NCBI GenBank assembly: GCA_001986395.2
Contig: MQVO02000003.1
Span: forward strand, 682,001 to 746,000
Reading direction: 5' to 3'
DNA length: 64,000 nt
Source of the DNA: Irpex lacteus
Lineage: Eukaryota; Basidiomycota; Agaricomycetes; Polyporales; Irpicaceae
The notes under the pieces are model-generated. The model ran no database searches. It saw only the letters and a program-made list of their open reading frames with translations, and was not told the DNA's origin. The position numbers and the translations under genes were made by a program. Shown here piece after piece: positions 37,032 to 47,360 of this stretch (positions are counted from its first letter, which is position 1; every line of letters begins with the position of its first letter).

Positions 37032-38369
37032 TCATGCTACGCTTGTCCACGTTTGATGCCGCCTCACCAACTCTGCCACGATATCCTCTTCAATCTCCCT
37101 ATCTGGCTCCTTCGTCGAGTCAATCCGTAGCCATGTCTCAGAAAAATGACTGGGGTCGAGTTCACCCGGCTCCTGGCCATGCGCAATTGTAGGCGTAGGT
37201 CTTGCGCCATCAGCGGGGGTCACGAAGACAACTTCAAACTTTCGCCGGTGGAGATCGTTGCCGATGACAACTTGGTGGCCGTAACGAGCCAGAGCACCGC
37301 GAGCTTTCGGAATGAGTAGGTCGGAGTCTGTCTCCAGCTGTTGAAGGCGCAAATTGCGGCAGAGTAAGAACTCCGGTCCATGAATATTGGATGATAGTCA
37401 AAAATATGAACCTTGAAAGAGACGATAAACCCTTCTCTTGTCCATTCTGACACAAGAGGTTTGAGAATTTTAGGAACCTGGTCCATCTCGATGTGTAGGC
37501 TTCCTTTGCCAGATTGTATTTTATGCTCAGACTGTTTATAGAAATTGTCGAATCAGAAAGAGATCAACCCTTGGAAGATAGCACGAAAGACGCACCATTT
37601 TTTGTCTGGGGAGGAAGAAATCGCTCACAGCTGCAGCGAGGTAGAAGAGGGCATTTCGGCCGCAGATGTAGAGCTCCTGACTAAGTGCTCTGAGAAGCCA
37701 CAAATAGTCATTCACAGTCACAAATGTGAGTGTGTGTAGTGTGCCCGCCTTCTGAACCTGTTTGTATTGTGACAAGACAGAGATCAGTTGAGGGCGTTCC
37801 GCGCCCTTCACATCGATTTTTGTTGGGACCTCGGAATCGTCGACGTCGAGGAAATCAAGGAAAGGATGCGTAGAGTGTGAGTAGTGCCGACTGAAGGGTT
37901 GTAGGCTGAACTGGCGGTGCATGAATATGACTGCATAGCCGGCTTTCAAGAAATACTCGGCCGAGGTAGCACCTCTTGTACCTATAGATGAAATAAGTCG
38001 CCATGCAGGATGCTCAACTGACGTTTGGTACAAACCGGCGCTGAAGTTGTCCAGGAAGCGTACGCTGCAAATGCACACGCATGAGTTGATTGTGTAGCCG
38101 GGACAAGAGTGCTGCGACCAAGCGCTCACACGTTGAGCTCAAGCGGAACTGTTGTTCCACCACTCTACGTGCGCGCATTAGCCACGATGAACATATCGAA
38201 TCAGATTAAGTAGACTTACTGTGACCAGCACTACTTTGCGACCGGCTTCGTTATGTCGCTTTATGAATTGTCGTACGCGTGCGACATCTTCATCAAGGGT
38301 CGAGGGCGGGGGTTGAGTCGCAAAGTACGACTCCGCAGAGAAAGATGTTTGTTCTTCTTCGCTGGCCAT
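37032..38369 (-). CDS. CAB2: Phosphopantothenate-cysteine ligase
   Basis: Cab2 joins 4'-phosphopantothenate to cysteine in coenzyme A synthesis, in the cytosol. Six exons (38369-38220, 38164-38130, 38064-38036, 37981-37596, 37525-37412, 37337-37032) give 339 residues. The nucleotide-binding signature is spread over three exons: [20 protein letters not shown], then [19 protein letters not shown]. Further landmarks are [74 protein letters not shown] and a C-terminal [16 protein letters not shown] followed by ELVRRHQTW. The very short exons 2 (35 nt) and 3 (29 nt) are forced by frame and family alignment. The ATG at 38369 is the first in frame. The neighbouring genes are not part of the pathway. 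Confidence 0.95.
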
Positions 38370-39788
38370 GCTTGTACGAGGTAAGGAATGTCGGTAAACG
38401 TACGAATGTTCCGCCTGTTCTTATAGTATACTCGAGTCTCGAACGATTTTGAAGACCGTTCGACTCGAAATTCAAAATTGATGAGTGGACACGTTGATTT
38501 CAAAGCGTGATGTGACGCAAATCGATTGGCGGGTCACGCATGTGACGCTTCGGCTCACAGCGGCTCACCCGTACCTCAAGCGCTTAGCTAACACCTTTGA
38601 TCGTACCGTCACGGTGTGCGCCGTCATCGACCTACATCTACAAACATAATCTACTGAATCGGCAATAATGCTCCCCGATATATCATCGTCCAATCATGCT
38701 ACATGGACTGCAGAGTTGGAGAACTAGTTGCGTACCTTGGGATTTTGTTTGCAGGTATTGGGTCAAGCCCTTGACACTAACGGATGCTAACTCGAAAATT
38801 AGTACTCATAGGTAGTATGCTGACAACGTTACCCAATCATAAAGCAAGTCGACTCCCCACGATGTTTATCATGACTCGAAAAGGTTTTCCAAGCTATGTG
38901 TATGCCGAGAGAATTTTCTTCGCACTCCTGGCGTAGTTGATGACAAGTGAAGTACCCATTGGTTTATCTGCCATCAGCAGGAAGATTTCAGTGCTAAATT
39001 TCGTACTTATAGAGGAATCTCATATCTCTATAAGATGGTCTGCCCCACGGTCTTTGCCCAGTGGTTCAGCTTCAGGTCATCCATTTGCGCCTTGAGCCCG
39101 ACTCCTTCCGACTCTGCCGAGCCGTCAAGTCGACGCCCCGGTTACCATAGTCGACGGAGCACTGAGCCGTCGTACGGACTTACTCCAACGGCCTTCAAGT
39201 TTGTGATATTCAGGCGTGTGTGACAGCTGCAGCATTGGAAGCTTATTGCATTGCTCGTTGTGTCTCAAGTCGCAAATATAGCAGCCCAATCCAGAAAAAA
39301 GCTTTCTTATTCCTCTATTGTCGGAACTCTTCACCATTCGAATGAGTATCACGTATCTGTTGCCATTGGATCCATATAACTCAATATTGACAACAGGAAG
39401 CAAGCCGTCCTTAAGCGCTTCTATGGTCTGGCGTGTTTCCTGGCTGCGGCGCTTGCTCAGGAGATGTACTGCTGCATTGTTTTTGCCTGCACGGCGCGTT
39501 GCAATAAGCTGAAATGGTCGCTCCAAACAATACGCGTTACAATAACCTGTCTGCGGTGGGTGTTATTCCCAGTGATACGACCATCCCAGTGCATAAGCCC
39601 TGCCGTAGGCAACCATCCACCTTGCGTATAAAGCTCTGCAATGAGGTCGGTAGGTTCTTCATCCCCAAGAGCTCGTTCATACCACGGACCTTCACTTTCC
39701 TGAGGCTGGTCCTCCTTTCAACAGATATCCCTACACGCAGCTATCCTTATATTCCTACCTTATCATCCCTTAGCGCTCATTCTTCAGC
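38370..39788. other. Intergenic, no gene recognised
   Basis: About 1.4 kb between divergent CAB2 and the small secreted protein gene. A 133-codon minus-strand frame at 39,125-39,526 looks protein-like in places but has no ATG at its start and no splice-linked partner. Confidence 0.45.
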
Positions 39789-40590
39789 ATGAAGCTGCTC
39801 ATAATACTCGCAACGATCGTGGCACTATCACTTCAGATCCAAGCGCATGCGATTATCGAGCCCGCCCTGGGGGTACCCAGCAACCGAGCAGCGACTCGCA
39901 ACGACGTTCAACGCCCATCGAACAGTGCCCCTTGTGGAAAAGTGGACATTAATGCCGCCCTTGCTTCGGCTACTCCAGTTATTGTACAAGCCGATGGAAC
40001 TTTTGTGGTGAATGTCACGAACTTTAATGGGTAAGATGTGGTTATAACAGCTTTAAGCTTGTTACTGACAATTTATCAATCCCAGTGGGAAAGATGGGTC
40101 TCGTCAGGTCACAGCAGCGGTCGATGCAACTGCTCTTGGGAAAAACTTCACCGCTTTGACGGTGACACAGAATGGTGATCTGGTAAGTCCTGAGTACACC
40201 TGTGTGAAAATTGATTGTAATGTTGTGTTCACTTAGGCTCCCGCGAGTGTAGGATCGCAAGCTGTAACTGTCAAGCTGCCTGACGGTATTAAATGCGCAG
40301 GAGGATCGTCCAAGGACATCTGTCTGATATCGCTCAAGACAGCTTCTGGGTTCGGCAACTGTGTCGTTGCTCAGCAATCGCCCGTGCCAAGTACAGCCGA
40401 GTCTGTATCTGATGCCGGTGGCCCTAGCATGTGTAACTCTACACCGCAAGACAAAGTTCAAATATCTGTGAGGGAAGCTATCAACAGCGCAGCAGTAAGT
40501 TCGGTCTAAAGTAAAAGCTATGAACTTACTGATATACTCTTGGTTTAGGGTACACGGAGGGCACGTGCATATCGTAGATTAATTGCATGA
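39789..40590 (+). CDS. Small secreted protein 1
   Basis: Four exons (39789-40030, 40086-40182, 40237-40494, about 40549-40590) give about 212 residues. The signal peptide is MKLLIILATIVALSLQIQA; cleavage there would leave a mature protein starting HAIIEPALGVP. Conserved with the paralogue at 42395-43179 are HA.I.PALGV, NDVQRPS..APCGK, VTNFNGGKDGSRQVTA, P.G.KC.G....C..S, GFGNCV and a basic, Arg-rich C-terminus. Four or so cysteines are shared. I do not recognise an enzymatic family. The shape (about 200 residues, signal peptide, few Cys) is that of secreted proteins seen in wood-decay and plant-associated basidiomycetes. Exon 1 has the same length (242 nt) as in the paralogue. Confidence 0.8.
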
Positions 40591-41076
40591 ATAATTGGTG
40601 CTCAAGGGCCAGAAGCTGTAGATCGCAATGAGCGCGTCCATATACTGAATGACAAATGTTGCATATGCTATGAGATTGGGTAAACTGCAGTCTGACCAAA
40701 CATAGACGACACATATGGTATCCAAAGTCTCACGCACTCCACTTCTATCCATTCTTGATGACTATCATATGACTGTACACTTTTTATTCTCACAGTGAAC
40801 ACTGATATATTATCACAGCCCACACTTTAACCCGACATTGGCTGTGCACTATCACGATTTGCGTTCGGTAGGTCCAACTTCGAAAATGTATCTGCATGTT
40901 TAACAAACTTACGATGATACGAGTTTGACCAAATAGCCGCACTATAACTCGTTTCGGTGACTGCGTGGGAGCCTGTACGCAAGTCCTATCTTACTATCAA
41001 GAAACACGACAATATACTGAGGGTAAGTGACGTTTCATACCCCGTGTCCAAAGCTGAACTGGATCGAACTGCTAAG
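40591..41076. other. Intergenic: epoxide hydrolase promoter side
   Basis: No gene seen. A GGTAAGT donor-like site near 41,020 could mark a 5' UTR intron of the epoxide hydrolase gene. Confidence 0.4.
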
Positions 41077-42249
41077 ATGTCCTTACAACCTTTACGCCTA
41101 CCAGATGGCGTTTCCTCCAGGATGCTTCGTGTCCGTGATCTAAACGTACACATCCTCCAAGCCGGGCGGCATTCTTCCCCGCTCGTACTCCTGTTACACG
41201 GCTTCCCCGAACTCGCGTTCTCCTGGCGTAGCGTGTTTCCCGCGCTGGCGAATGCCGGGTACTTCGTAGTGGCTCCTGATCTACGTGGTTACGGCCGCAC
41301 ACACAGTAACGTCAACACAGGCCAACAAATCTCATTTGACGACGATATCTCTCCGTACGGGTTCCTGAACTGCACACAAGATATCGTGGCGCTCACGTTT
41401 GAGCTGGGATACAACACCGTTGCCGCTGTGGTTGGCCACGACTTCGGATCACCATTAGTCGGGTATTGCGCCCTCATCAGGCCCGATATATTCAAGTCCG
41501 TTGTATGCATGAGTGCGCCATACGGCGGACCTCCCGACTTGCCACTGAACAAAGACAACTCCACATCTTCACCACCATCCAGCACTCTACCGATCATCCC
41601 TATGCAAGAATATCTTGCGTCTTTAGATCCACCGCTCAAGCACTATGTCATATACAACTCTCAGCAATCTACGAATCGTGATATGCTCGATGCGCCACAA
41701 GGCTTGCATGCCTTTCTTCGCGCCTATTTCCACATCAAGAGTGCAGATTGGAGCGGCAACGATCCTTTTCCTCTGACAGGGATCTCTGAACTATCAAAAA
41801 TACCACAGTACTACATACTACCCGCCGAGTCGACCTGGCCAGACGTAGTTATGCCTCACGCACCGTCCCCAGACGAGATTCGCCAAAACAGATGGCTTGC
41901 AGACGATGATCTCGCGGTCTACGTCGATGAGTTCAGTCGAACCGGCTTTCAAGGAGGGCTGAACTGGTACAGAGCCAACTTCAATGACGAAGGCTTGCTA
42001 GACCAGTTGCGAGTGTTTGCTGGAAAGAAGGTTGATGTGCCTGCGATGTTCATTGGTGGCGCGAAAGACTGGGGAGTTTATCAGATACCTGGATCCATCA
42101 GCAAGATGCGATCTACTTTTACTCGTATGGCAGATGAAGATGTTATACTGATCGAAGGCGCAGGACATTGGGTCCAGCAGGAACAGGCGGACGAGGTTGT
42201 GAAACATTTGTTGGCGTTCTTCGACCGTAATCGCCAGTCTCCAGCATAG
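41077..42249 (+). CDS. Epoxide hydrolase, alpha/beta-hydrolase fold
   Basis: A soluble epoxide hydrolase opens epoxides to diols. The gene is a single exon of 390 residues, rare here where most genes are spliced. Motifs in order: oxyanion HGFPE, PDLRGYGRTHS, the nucleophile aspartate in VGHDFGSPLVGY, LEQ-free lid region with NWYRANF (lid Tyr), the acid region FIGGAKDWGVYQIPG, and the histidine in IEGAGHWVQQEQADEV. This combination with HGFPE and GHDFG separates it from dehalogenases and lipases. The start at MSLQPLRLPDG (41077) is the ATG nearest the family N-terminus. No signal peptide, so it is cytosolic. It lies between two paralogous secreted-protein genes. A likely role is detoxification or turnover of lipid or aromatic epoxides; the substrate is not predictable. 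Confidence 0.92.
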   Translation: MSLQPLRLPDGVSSRMLRVRDLNVHILQAGRHSSPLVLLLHGFPELAFSWRSVFPALANAGYFVVAPDLRGYGRTHSNVNTGQQISFDDDISPYGFLNCTQDIVALTFELGYNTVAAVVGHDFGSPLVGYCALIRPDIFKSVVCMSAPYGGPPDLPLNKDNSTSSPPSSTLPIIPMQEYLASLDPPLKHYVIYNSQQSTNRDMLDAPQGLHAFLRAYFHIKSADWSGNDPFPLTGISELSKIPQYYILPAESTWPDVVMPHAPSPDEIRQNRWLADDDLAVYVDEFSRTGFQGGLNWYRANFNDEGLLDQLRVFAGKKVDVPAMFIGGAKDWGVYQIPGSISKMRSTFTRMADEDVILIEGAGHWVQQEQADEVVKHLLAFFDRNRQSPA

Positions 42250-42394
42250 TCGGCGTAACATACACCTAGCATACTGGTATCACACAATCACACGTTGTTT
42301 TATGACCGGCTATATGGCATTGATTGTACTGAGTTGTGTAACAGAATAAGAGCTACCCTGCTACATGTTCATTCCACTCTGCTATTCATTCTGC

Positions 42395-43179
42395 TTACAT
42401 CCATGCCTCGATCTCCTCCAATGCCCGGCGCATAGCACGAGCAGCGCGAGAGCCCTGTGACATGAACTATCAGAGCCTGCCAGAAATGACAACGATCGCG
42501 GAACTTACGACAGCGCGAGCATCGATCTCCCTCTTGGGCTTAGCGGCCTTGGCAGCGTTGGTAGCGTTGGCAGCGGTAGCAGCACCCTGTTGGACGGCGA
42601 CGCAGTTACCGAACCCACCGTCGGTGGTGAAGCTGACCAGGCAACGACCTCCAGCGCCGGTGCACTTCGTGCCGGCCGGGAGCTGGACGGACAGTTGTTG
42701 CGAGGTAACATCCTTAGGAGCCTGAAGAACAGTCCGTTACTATTGCTCCCTTCCAATTAGGTGCCAATGGTTCTTACCTCAACACCGTTTGTGACCATGG
42801 TAGCAGCGACGAAGCTCTTGCCAGTGCCAGTAGGGTCAACCTGGACGGTCTTGATGAAACGGGAGCCATCCTTGCCACTATTAAATCGGAGTCTGTTAGC
42901 GCGGCAATGCGAAATGCGAAACTGATCTGATGCCTACCCGTTGAAGTTCGTCACGGTGACTGCGACATTGCCCTTTGCGTCGACCTGGGCAGCCTGGGAG
43001 GAAGCAAGGGTCTGTGCAATGTTGGCCTTGCCGCAAGGGCTCTGCTTAGAGGGACGCTGGACGTCGCTACGAGCACCCTGGCCCGTGACGCCAAGTGCAG
43101 GCTGGATCAAAGCGTGCGCGGAGACCTGAAGGGTGAGAGAAAGGAGGAGGGTGAAAGCGAGGAAGATCTTGGAGAACAT
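42395..43179 (-). CDS. Small secreted protein 2, paralogue of protein 1
   Basis: Four exons (43179-42938, 42877-42778, 42721-42509, 42454-42395) give 204 residues. The signal peptide MFSKIFLAFTLLLSLTLQVSA ends in the ideal VSA cleavage box, leaving HALIQPALGVTGQG as the mature start. Shared blocks: RSDVQRPSKQSPCGKANI, VTNFNGGKDGSR, LPAGTKCTGAGGRCLVS, GGFGNCVAVQQ and a C-terminal RAARAMRRALEE. Exon 1 is 242 nt, as in protein 1, and the intron positions agree. An Ala/Asn-rich stretch (ATAANATNAAKAAKPKRE) is unique to this copy and holds a KRE-like site that could be processed. The coding strand has strong codon bias toward C/G-ending codons, hinting at high expression. Function unknown. Confidence 0.82.
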
Positions 43180-44440
43180 GGTGCTAGATTGTGCAGCGGA
43201 TGGATAAAGCGAGAAAGGATAGGACGAGTTGTAAAGCAACCAGTGCGTGAGGAAAGAGTGAATGACCAGCAAATTCAGTACGATGCAATCAAGTAGCCGG
43301 CCTGCCTCGTCAAGAGGGGAGTAACTTCCAAGTGAGAGAGGATGAAACGACAGCGAGGCTTTTTTGCGCTAGTTATATACGAGGCTAACGAGCGCCTCGT
43401 CGCATCTGCATCGTGCCAACACAATTGGTTAGCGAGGAGAGGCTAAGACATCTGTGACAGGCCCACTTATCGCATCGCTACCCGCACGGGAAGCCCTGGC
43501 GACCAGTTCTCCTGTTCTTCTCTGGATAATTCCAATTAGAGGTTCGACTGCCTAAAGCGTGCATGTACGCTCGTTAATGCAGGACGGTGGTTGGCCAACT
43601 TCTGCATCAGTCGACAACCCGTGACGACCCGTATGAACGCCCTTCACGACGAGGAGCGAAATCGCGCCTTGGCACGATTGTTTACCATGACAACCGCCGG
43701 AGACCCTTGCAATTGTATCCCAGCTGGAAGACCATGCCCTGCCCATACAGCATCAATCCAGATCACATTGAACCGTGGCGTAGTACATCCGTCCTCGTCT
43801 CTCGCTATCTAGGAGTGCTGCAGCTGAGAGATGTGACAAAGACAGTGAGTGGCAGTGGTACCGTGAGTGCACCCAGCTGTGCCGGGTGCGTCGAGACAGT
43901 GGTGGTGGTGGTCAGGAAGAGAAAACTTCACGGTTGCGCGCTTCGTGCGCTCGCGATGAGCTGTCGCTCGGACGGAGGGCGGGTGCCGGTCTCTCCCGGC
44001 TGCGCGAGGGTTCGACCGGCCCCGAACCCAATACCGGGCTGCCATCAATATCCATCTTGAACACCGACTTTCGCATCACGTCCACCATGTCAACACTTGC
44101 AAGCTTCACGCATCATAGAGGCGTAGGTCGGACACGCAGGCCGCATAAGCTGGATTGTGCACTCGACACCGCCCGTGGACGTTCAGAAGCCAGGCATTTA
44201 TAACCCGCATACCTCGTCTGGGCTTCTGTTTCGCACGCTCGCCTGTGCAGCTGATAATAATAGGATGATAATGTGACCACTGGTCAGACCGCTTATGGGG
44301 AGTGGATTCACAGAGTGGTATAAAGATGAGCACGGTGGACTTCGGCGGCGACATTCCCAGTCTCTCTTGTTTCGCGCTGTTCTCTGACAATTACCTGACA
44401 ACTCTCTTGCATCTCAATTTCTCAAACCCAGTCAATTACC
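43180..44440. other. Divergent promoter region
   Basis: Between secreted protein 2 (minus) and the dioxygenase (plus). A TATATA-like box lies near 43,372-43,377 for the former, and TATAAA at 44319-44324 for the latter. No gene in between; frames near 43,587-44,060 lack motifs. Confidence 0.5.
44319..44324 (+). promoter_or_regulatory. TATA box of the dioxygenase gene
   Basis: TATAAA lies 117 bp before the ATG at 44441, following a GTGG context. The position suits a core promoter with a 5' leader of about 90 nt. Confidence 0.4.
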
Positions 44441-45975
44441 ATGTCGGAGACTCCGGTGAACGCAGCAGTCGGGAATGGCCTGCCACCTCCCCCTTTCGAG
44501 CTCCCAGTGAGTTTACTGATGATCGCACGCTAACACTATCATTCTCGAGTCTAATCTCACCACTTCTCCCGTCAAGTACCCAGAGAAGGCAGAAACCATC
44601 ACCTCGAACGTCCTGAAGCTGGCCGAGCTCGTCCCTGATGAGTGCGTCCCACTTACATTGTATCATATATTAAACTCAGCTGACGTCTTCTATCATGTCG
44701 CGGCACATAGACGTTTCAAGTTCATAATGAAGAACCTCCTCACCCATCTCCATCAATTCGTCTCCGAAACCAGGTGTGTAGGCACTGCCCATCTGCCCAC
44801 TGACATCTCATCTACTACTCCTCCATCAATATCATTATCTGATACTGTCCCTGTCCCTGCCCCACTCCACCCCGAACTCAACGACATGAAGCATCACGAC
44901 AGAGGAATGGATGACGGCGATCCAGTTCCTCACGCGCACGGGACAGACGTGCACACCCACCCGCCAGGAATTCATCCTCTTCTCGGATGTCCTTGGAGTG
45001 TCTGCATTGGTTGATGCGTTGAATAACCCGGCTGTTAATGGGGCTACTGAGAGTAGCGTGTTGGGGCCTTTCTTCACTGAGGATGCTCCTGATGGTGCGT
45101 TGCTAGCCGAGATGTACGGCGTGACTATACAGCTTATACCTTATAATGTTATGTAGTTGCTGCGGGAGACTCGATTGCGTCGGAAGGGAGCGGCGACTAC
45201 ATGTACGTCGAAGGCCGTATCTTGTCCACCGACGGCAAACCTGTGCCGGATGCGGTCATCAAAACTTGGGAAACAGATAGTCATGGTACGTATGCGCTTT
45301 CTCTCGGTTTTAACCATGTCAGGATTCAGTCTACATACTCTGAAACTCACCTTATTGATACGCACCAGGTAATTACGACGTGCAGTACGCCGGCCGTGAA
45401 AAGGCCGACTGTAGGGGCCGACTCCGCTCGGGGCCCGATGGTAAATACGTATACCGTGCAGTCGTCCCCGTGGCGTACCCAATCCCAGGAGATGTAAGTC
45501 AAGTTCAGGATCCCATACGACGTACCTCTGAACTCTTGTGCTTTATAGGGACCTGTGGGTCAGTTACTCCTTGCGTTGGGCCGTCATAACATGCGACCCA
45601 ACCACTTGCACATGATGGTCGAAGCCCCCGGTTACCAGAAGCTCGTGACGTCGTTCTATCCCGATGGCGACGAATGGCTCGCAAGTGACGCAGTCTTCGG
45701 CGTCAAGAAGTCGTTGGTCGTGGTACGCATTACACCCTTCTTCACGCTATATCGAAGTCGAGTTTGCCTTGCTGACATTAATTTGGATTGCGTTGTTATG
45801 ATAGAAATTGAAAGAAGTTAATGACGACGAAGAAGCGAAGAAACGTGGGTTCCCCAAGGGAGGCTCGTTCAAGCTTTTGACGCGGGATATCGTCCTCGTT
45901 CCCACCGAGGAGTCTAAACGCGCCCGCGAGACGTTTGCGACTGAGCGTGCAAAGAATGCTAGCGCGTCGCTCTAA
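44441..45975 (+). CDS. Intradiol ring-cleavage dioxygenase
   Basis: Non-haem Fe(III) intradiol dioxygenases cleave catechol or hydroxyquinol between the hydroxyls, feeding the 3-oxoadipate route. Eight exons (44441-44506, 44577-44641, 44711-44773, 44892-45094, 45157-45285, 45369-45493, 45549-45722, 45805-45975) give 331 residues. The N-terminal helical domain (LVPDERRFKFIMKNLLTHLH, EEWMTAIQFLTRTGQ, EFILFSDVLGVSALVDALNN) and GATESSVLGPFFTEDAP are typical. Iron ligands by family are Tyr in GNYDVQY, Tyr in VAYPIPGD, and two His in RPNHLHMMV. There is no signal peptide, so the enzyme is intracellular. The overall pattern fits hydroxyquinol 1,2-dioxygenase-type fungal enzymes, which take products of lignin breakdown; catechol cannot be excluded. 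Exon 4 uses AAG as acceptor, the least certain junction. Confidence 0.93.
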
Positions 45976-47360
45976 TACTCGAAGAAGAATTAGGTGTTTG
46001 GATGTCTGCACGTTAATGTATCATGTACTTTGGATATCGATGAGAATAGGAATGGCTGCATACCGACTGTCGCAATGTGGCATCACTAGAGCTGTGTGCA
46101 TGCAGCTGGTATTGGAGTGATGCTGCGTTTCGGCGAGCTGTACGCATGCATAGCATCTGTAAGCCTGCATCATGTGAGATCACCTGAGCTTACTCGAGCT
46201 CCTGCGGAATGACACTTGCTTGATGCAGAGCGAAACAGCAGTAGTACGAGTCTAGGAAGGAAGAACGACTGATCATGAGATTGTGCAGATAATCTCATTT
46301 CCGAGTGACATGTCCGAGTCCTAGACTGTAGTGAATGTGCTATCGCTGAAAGGCACACTCGGCAGACTTACATGGTGCGCGTGCCCACGGCGTCGTGGCC
46401 TATTGGAGGACGCAGGTTTCTCTAGCTTGGAGAGTCGAGACTTGAGGAGGTAGTAGGTGGGAACGATGCGGTGATACCGTGACTATTGTGGAAAGGATCG
46501 AGGTTGGGAAAGCATGCGCATTAATATTGCGCAGCCGTGTTAATGACTGCTGTATCGATGACGCGAGGCACTGCGAGGTAGTATTAAACCTGCTTCTGAC
46601 GTGGTTGTCGTCAGCGGGAATTTGTCCGGGAGAATTTCAGGAGTCGGAAAGATGCGAGCCTAGCAGTTTGACTATAACCTATTGTCTCCAATTATTACAT
46701 AGTGCTGGTGCTGTTGTCATCGGCGAGAGATTCAGTCCCGGCGATGCGTGGAAGGAACGTGTCGAGGGCGATAGCTGCTTTTCCCCAGAGACTATGAACG
46801 GGGGATCTCCGCATGCATGGAGTCATCGTGACGCTTTCCCCAACAGAGCTGGAGAGTGGACGATAAGAATTAGTCCGAGAGTGCAGTATCACTGCTACAA
46901 AGAAAGTAGGTTGATGCGCAAGCTCCGTATGCGTCATCAGAGAATGAAGACGAGTCTGAGAATGATAGTACGCAGGAGGTCGTGTGCCTGTGTTCTTATT
47001 CCTGTGGAGTGTAGCAAGCATTCAGCTGAATGATGAATGAGATCATTTACATACGCATCTGCCACATCTCACCTAACACGTTTTCCTTAAGTCCGTTAGA
47101 CCCCGTCGAAGAGGCGGACGTCGTGACGGCTACCGACTACGTCGACGATACTTAGACGCCGCGTGTAATCGCGTGACGTGACGTCCCGTGACCCCGACGC
47201 GATCGCGTTGTTTGCGCCAGTTTGCCCGCGGGGCCGCCGTGAAGCGTGACGGCGGCTGTAACAGTCGTCACTTGTTATACTCACCACCGTCAAGTCACTA
47301 GGATCAGCATCCCCAAATAAATGCTGCCATCTCACTCTTTTTATTTGAAGGGGCGATAAG
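45976..47360. other. Intergenic, no gene recognised
   Basis: About 1.4 kb. A 184-codon frame at 46,479-47,033 starts with GTG, has no motif and no splice continuation. Nothing else stands out. Confidence 0.5.

Noticed and set aside
39125..39526. 133-codon minus-strand frame
   Set aside because: Protein-like in part, but starts without ATG and has no identifiable domain or exon partner.
22554..45975. A secondary-metabolite or catabolic gene cluster (esterase, epoxide hydrolase, dioxygenase)
   Set aside because: The enzymes are separated by housekeeping and F-box/DUF1769 genes, and there is no synthase, P450 or transporter.
46479..47033. 184-codon plus-strand frame
   Set aside because: Starts at GTG, no motif, and ordinary intergenic composition.
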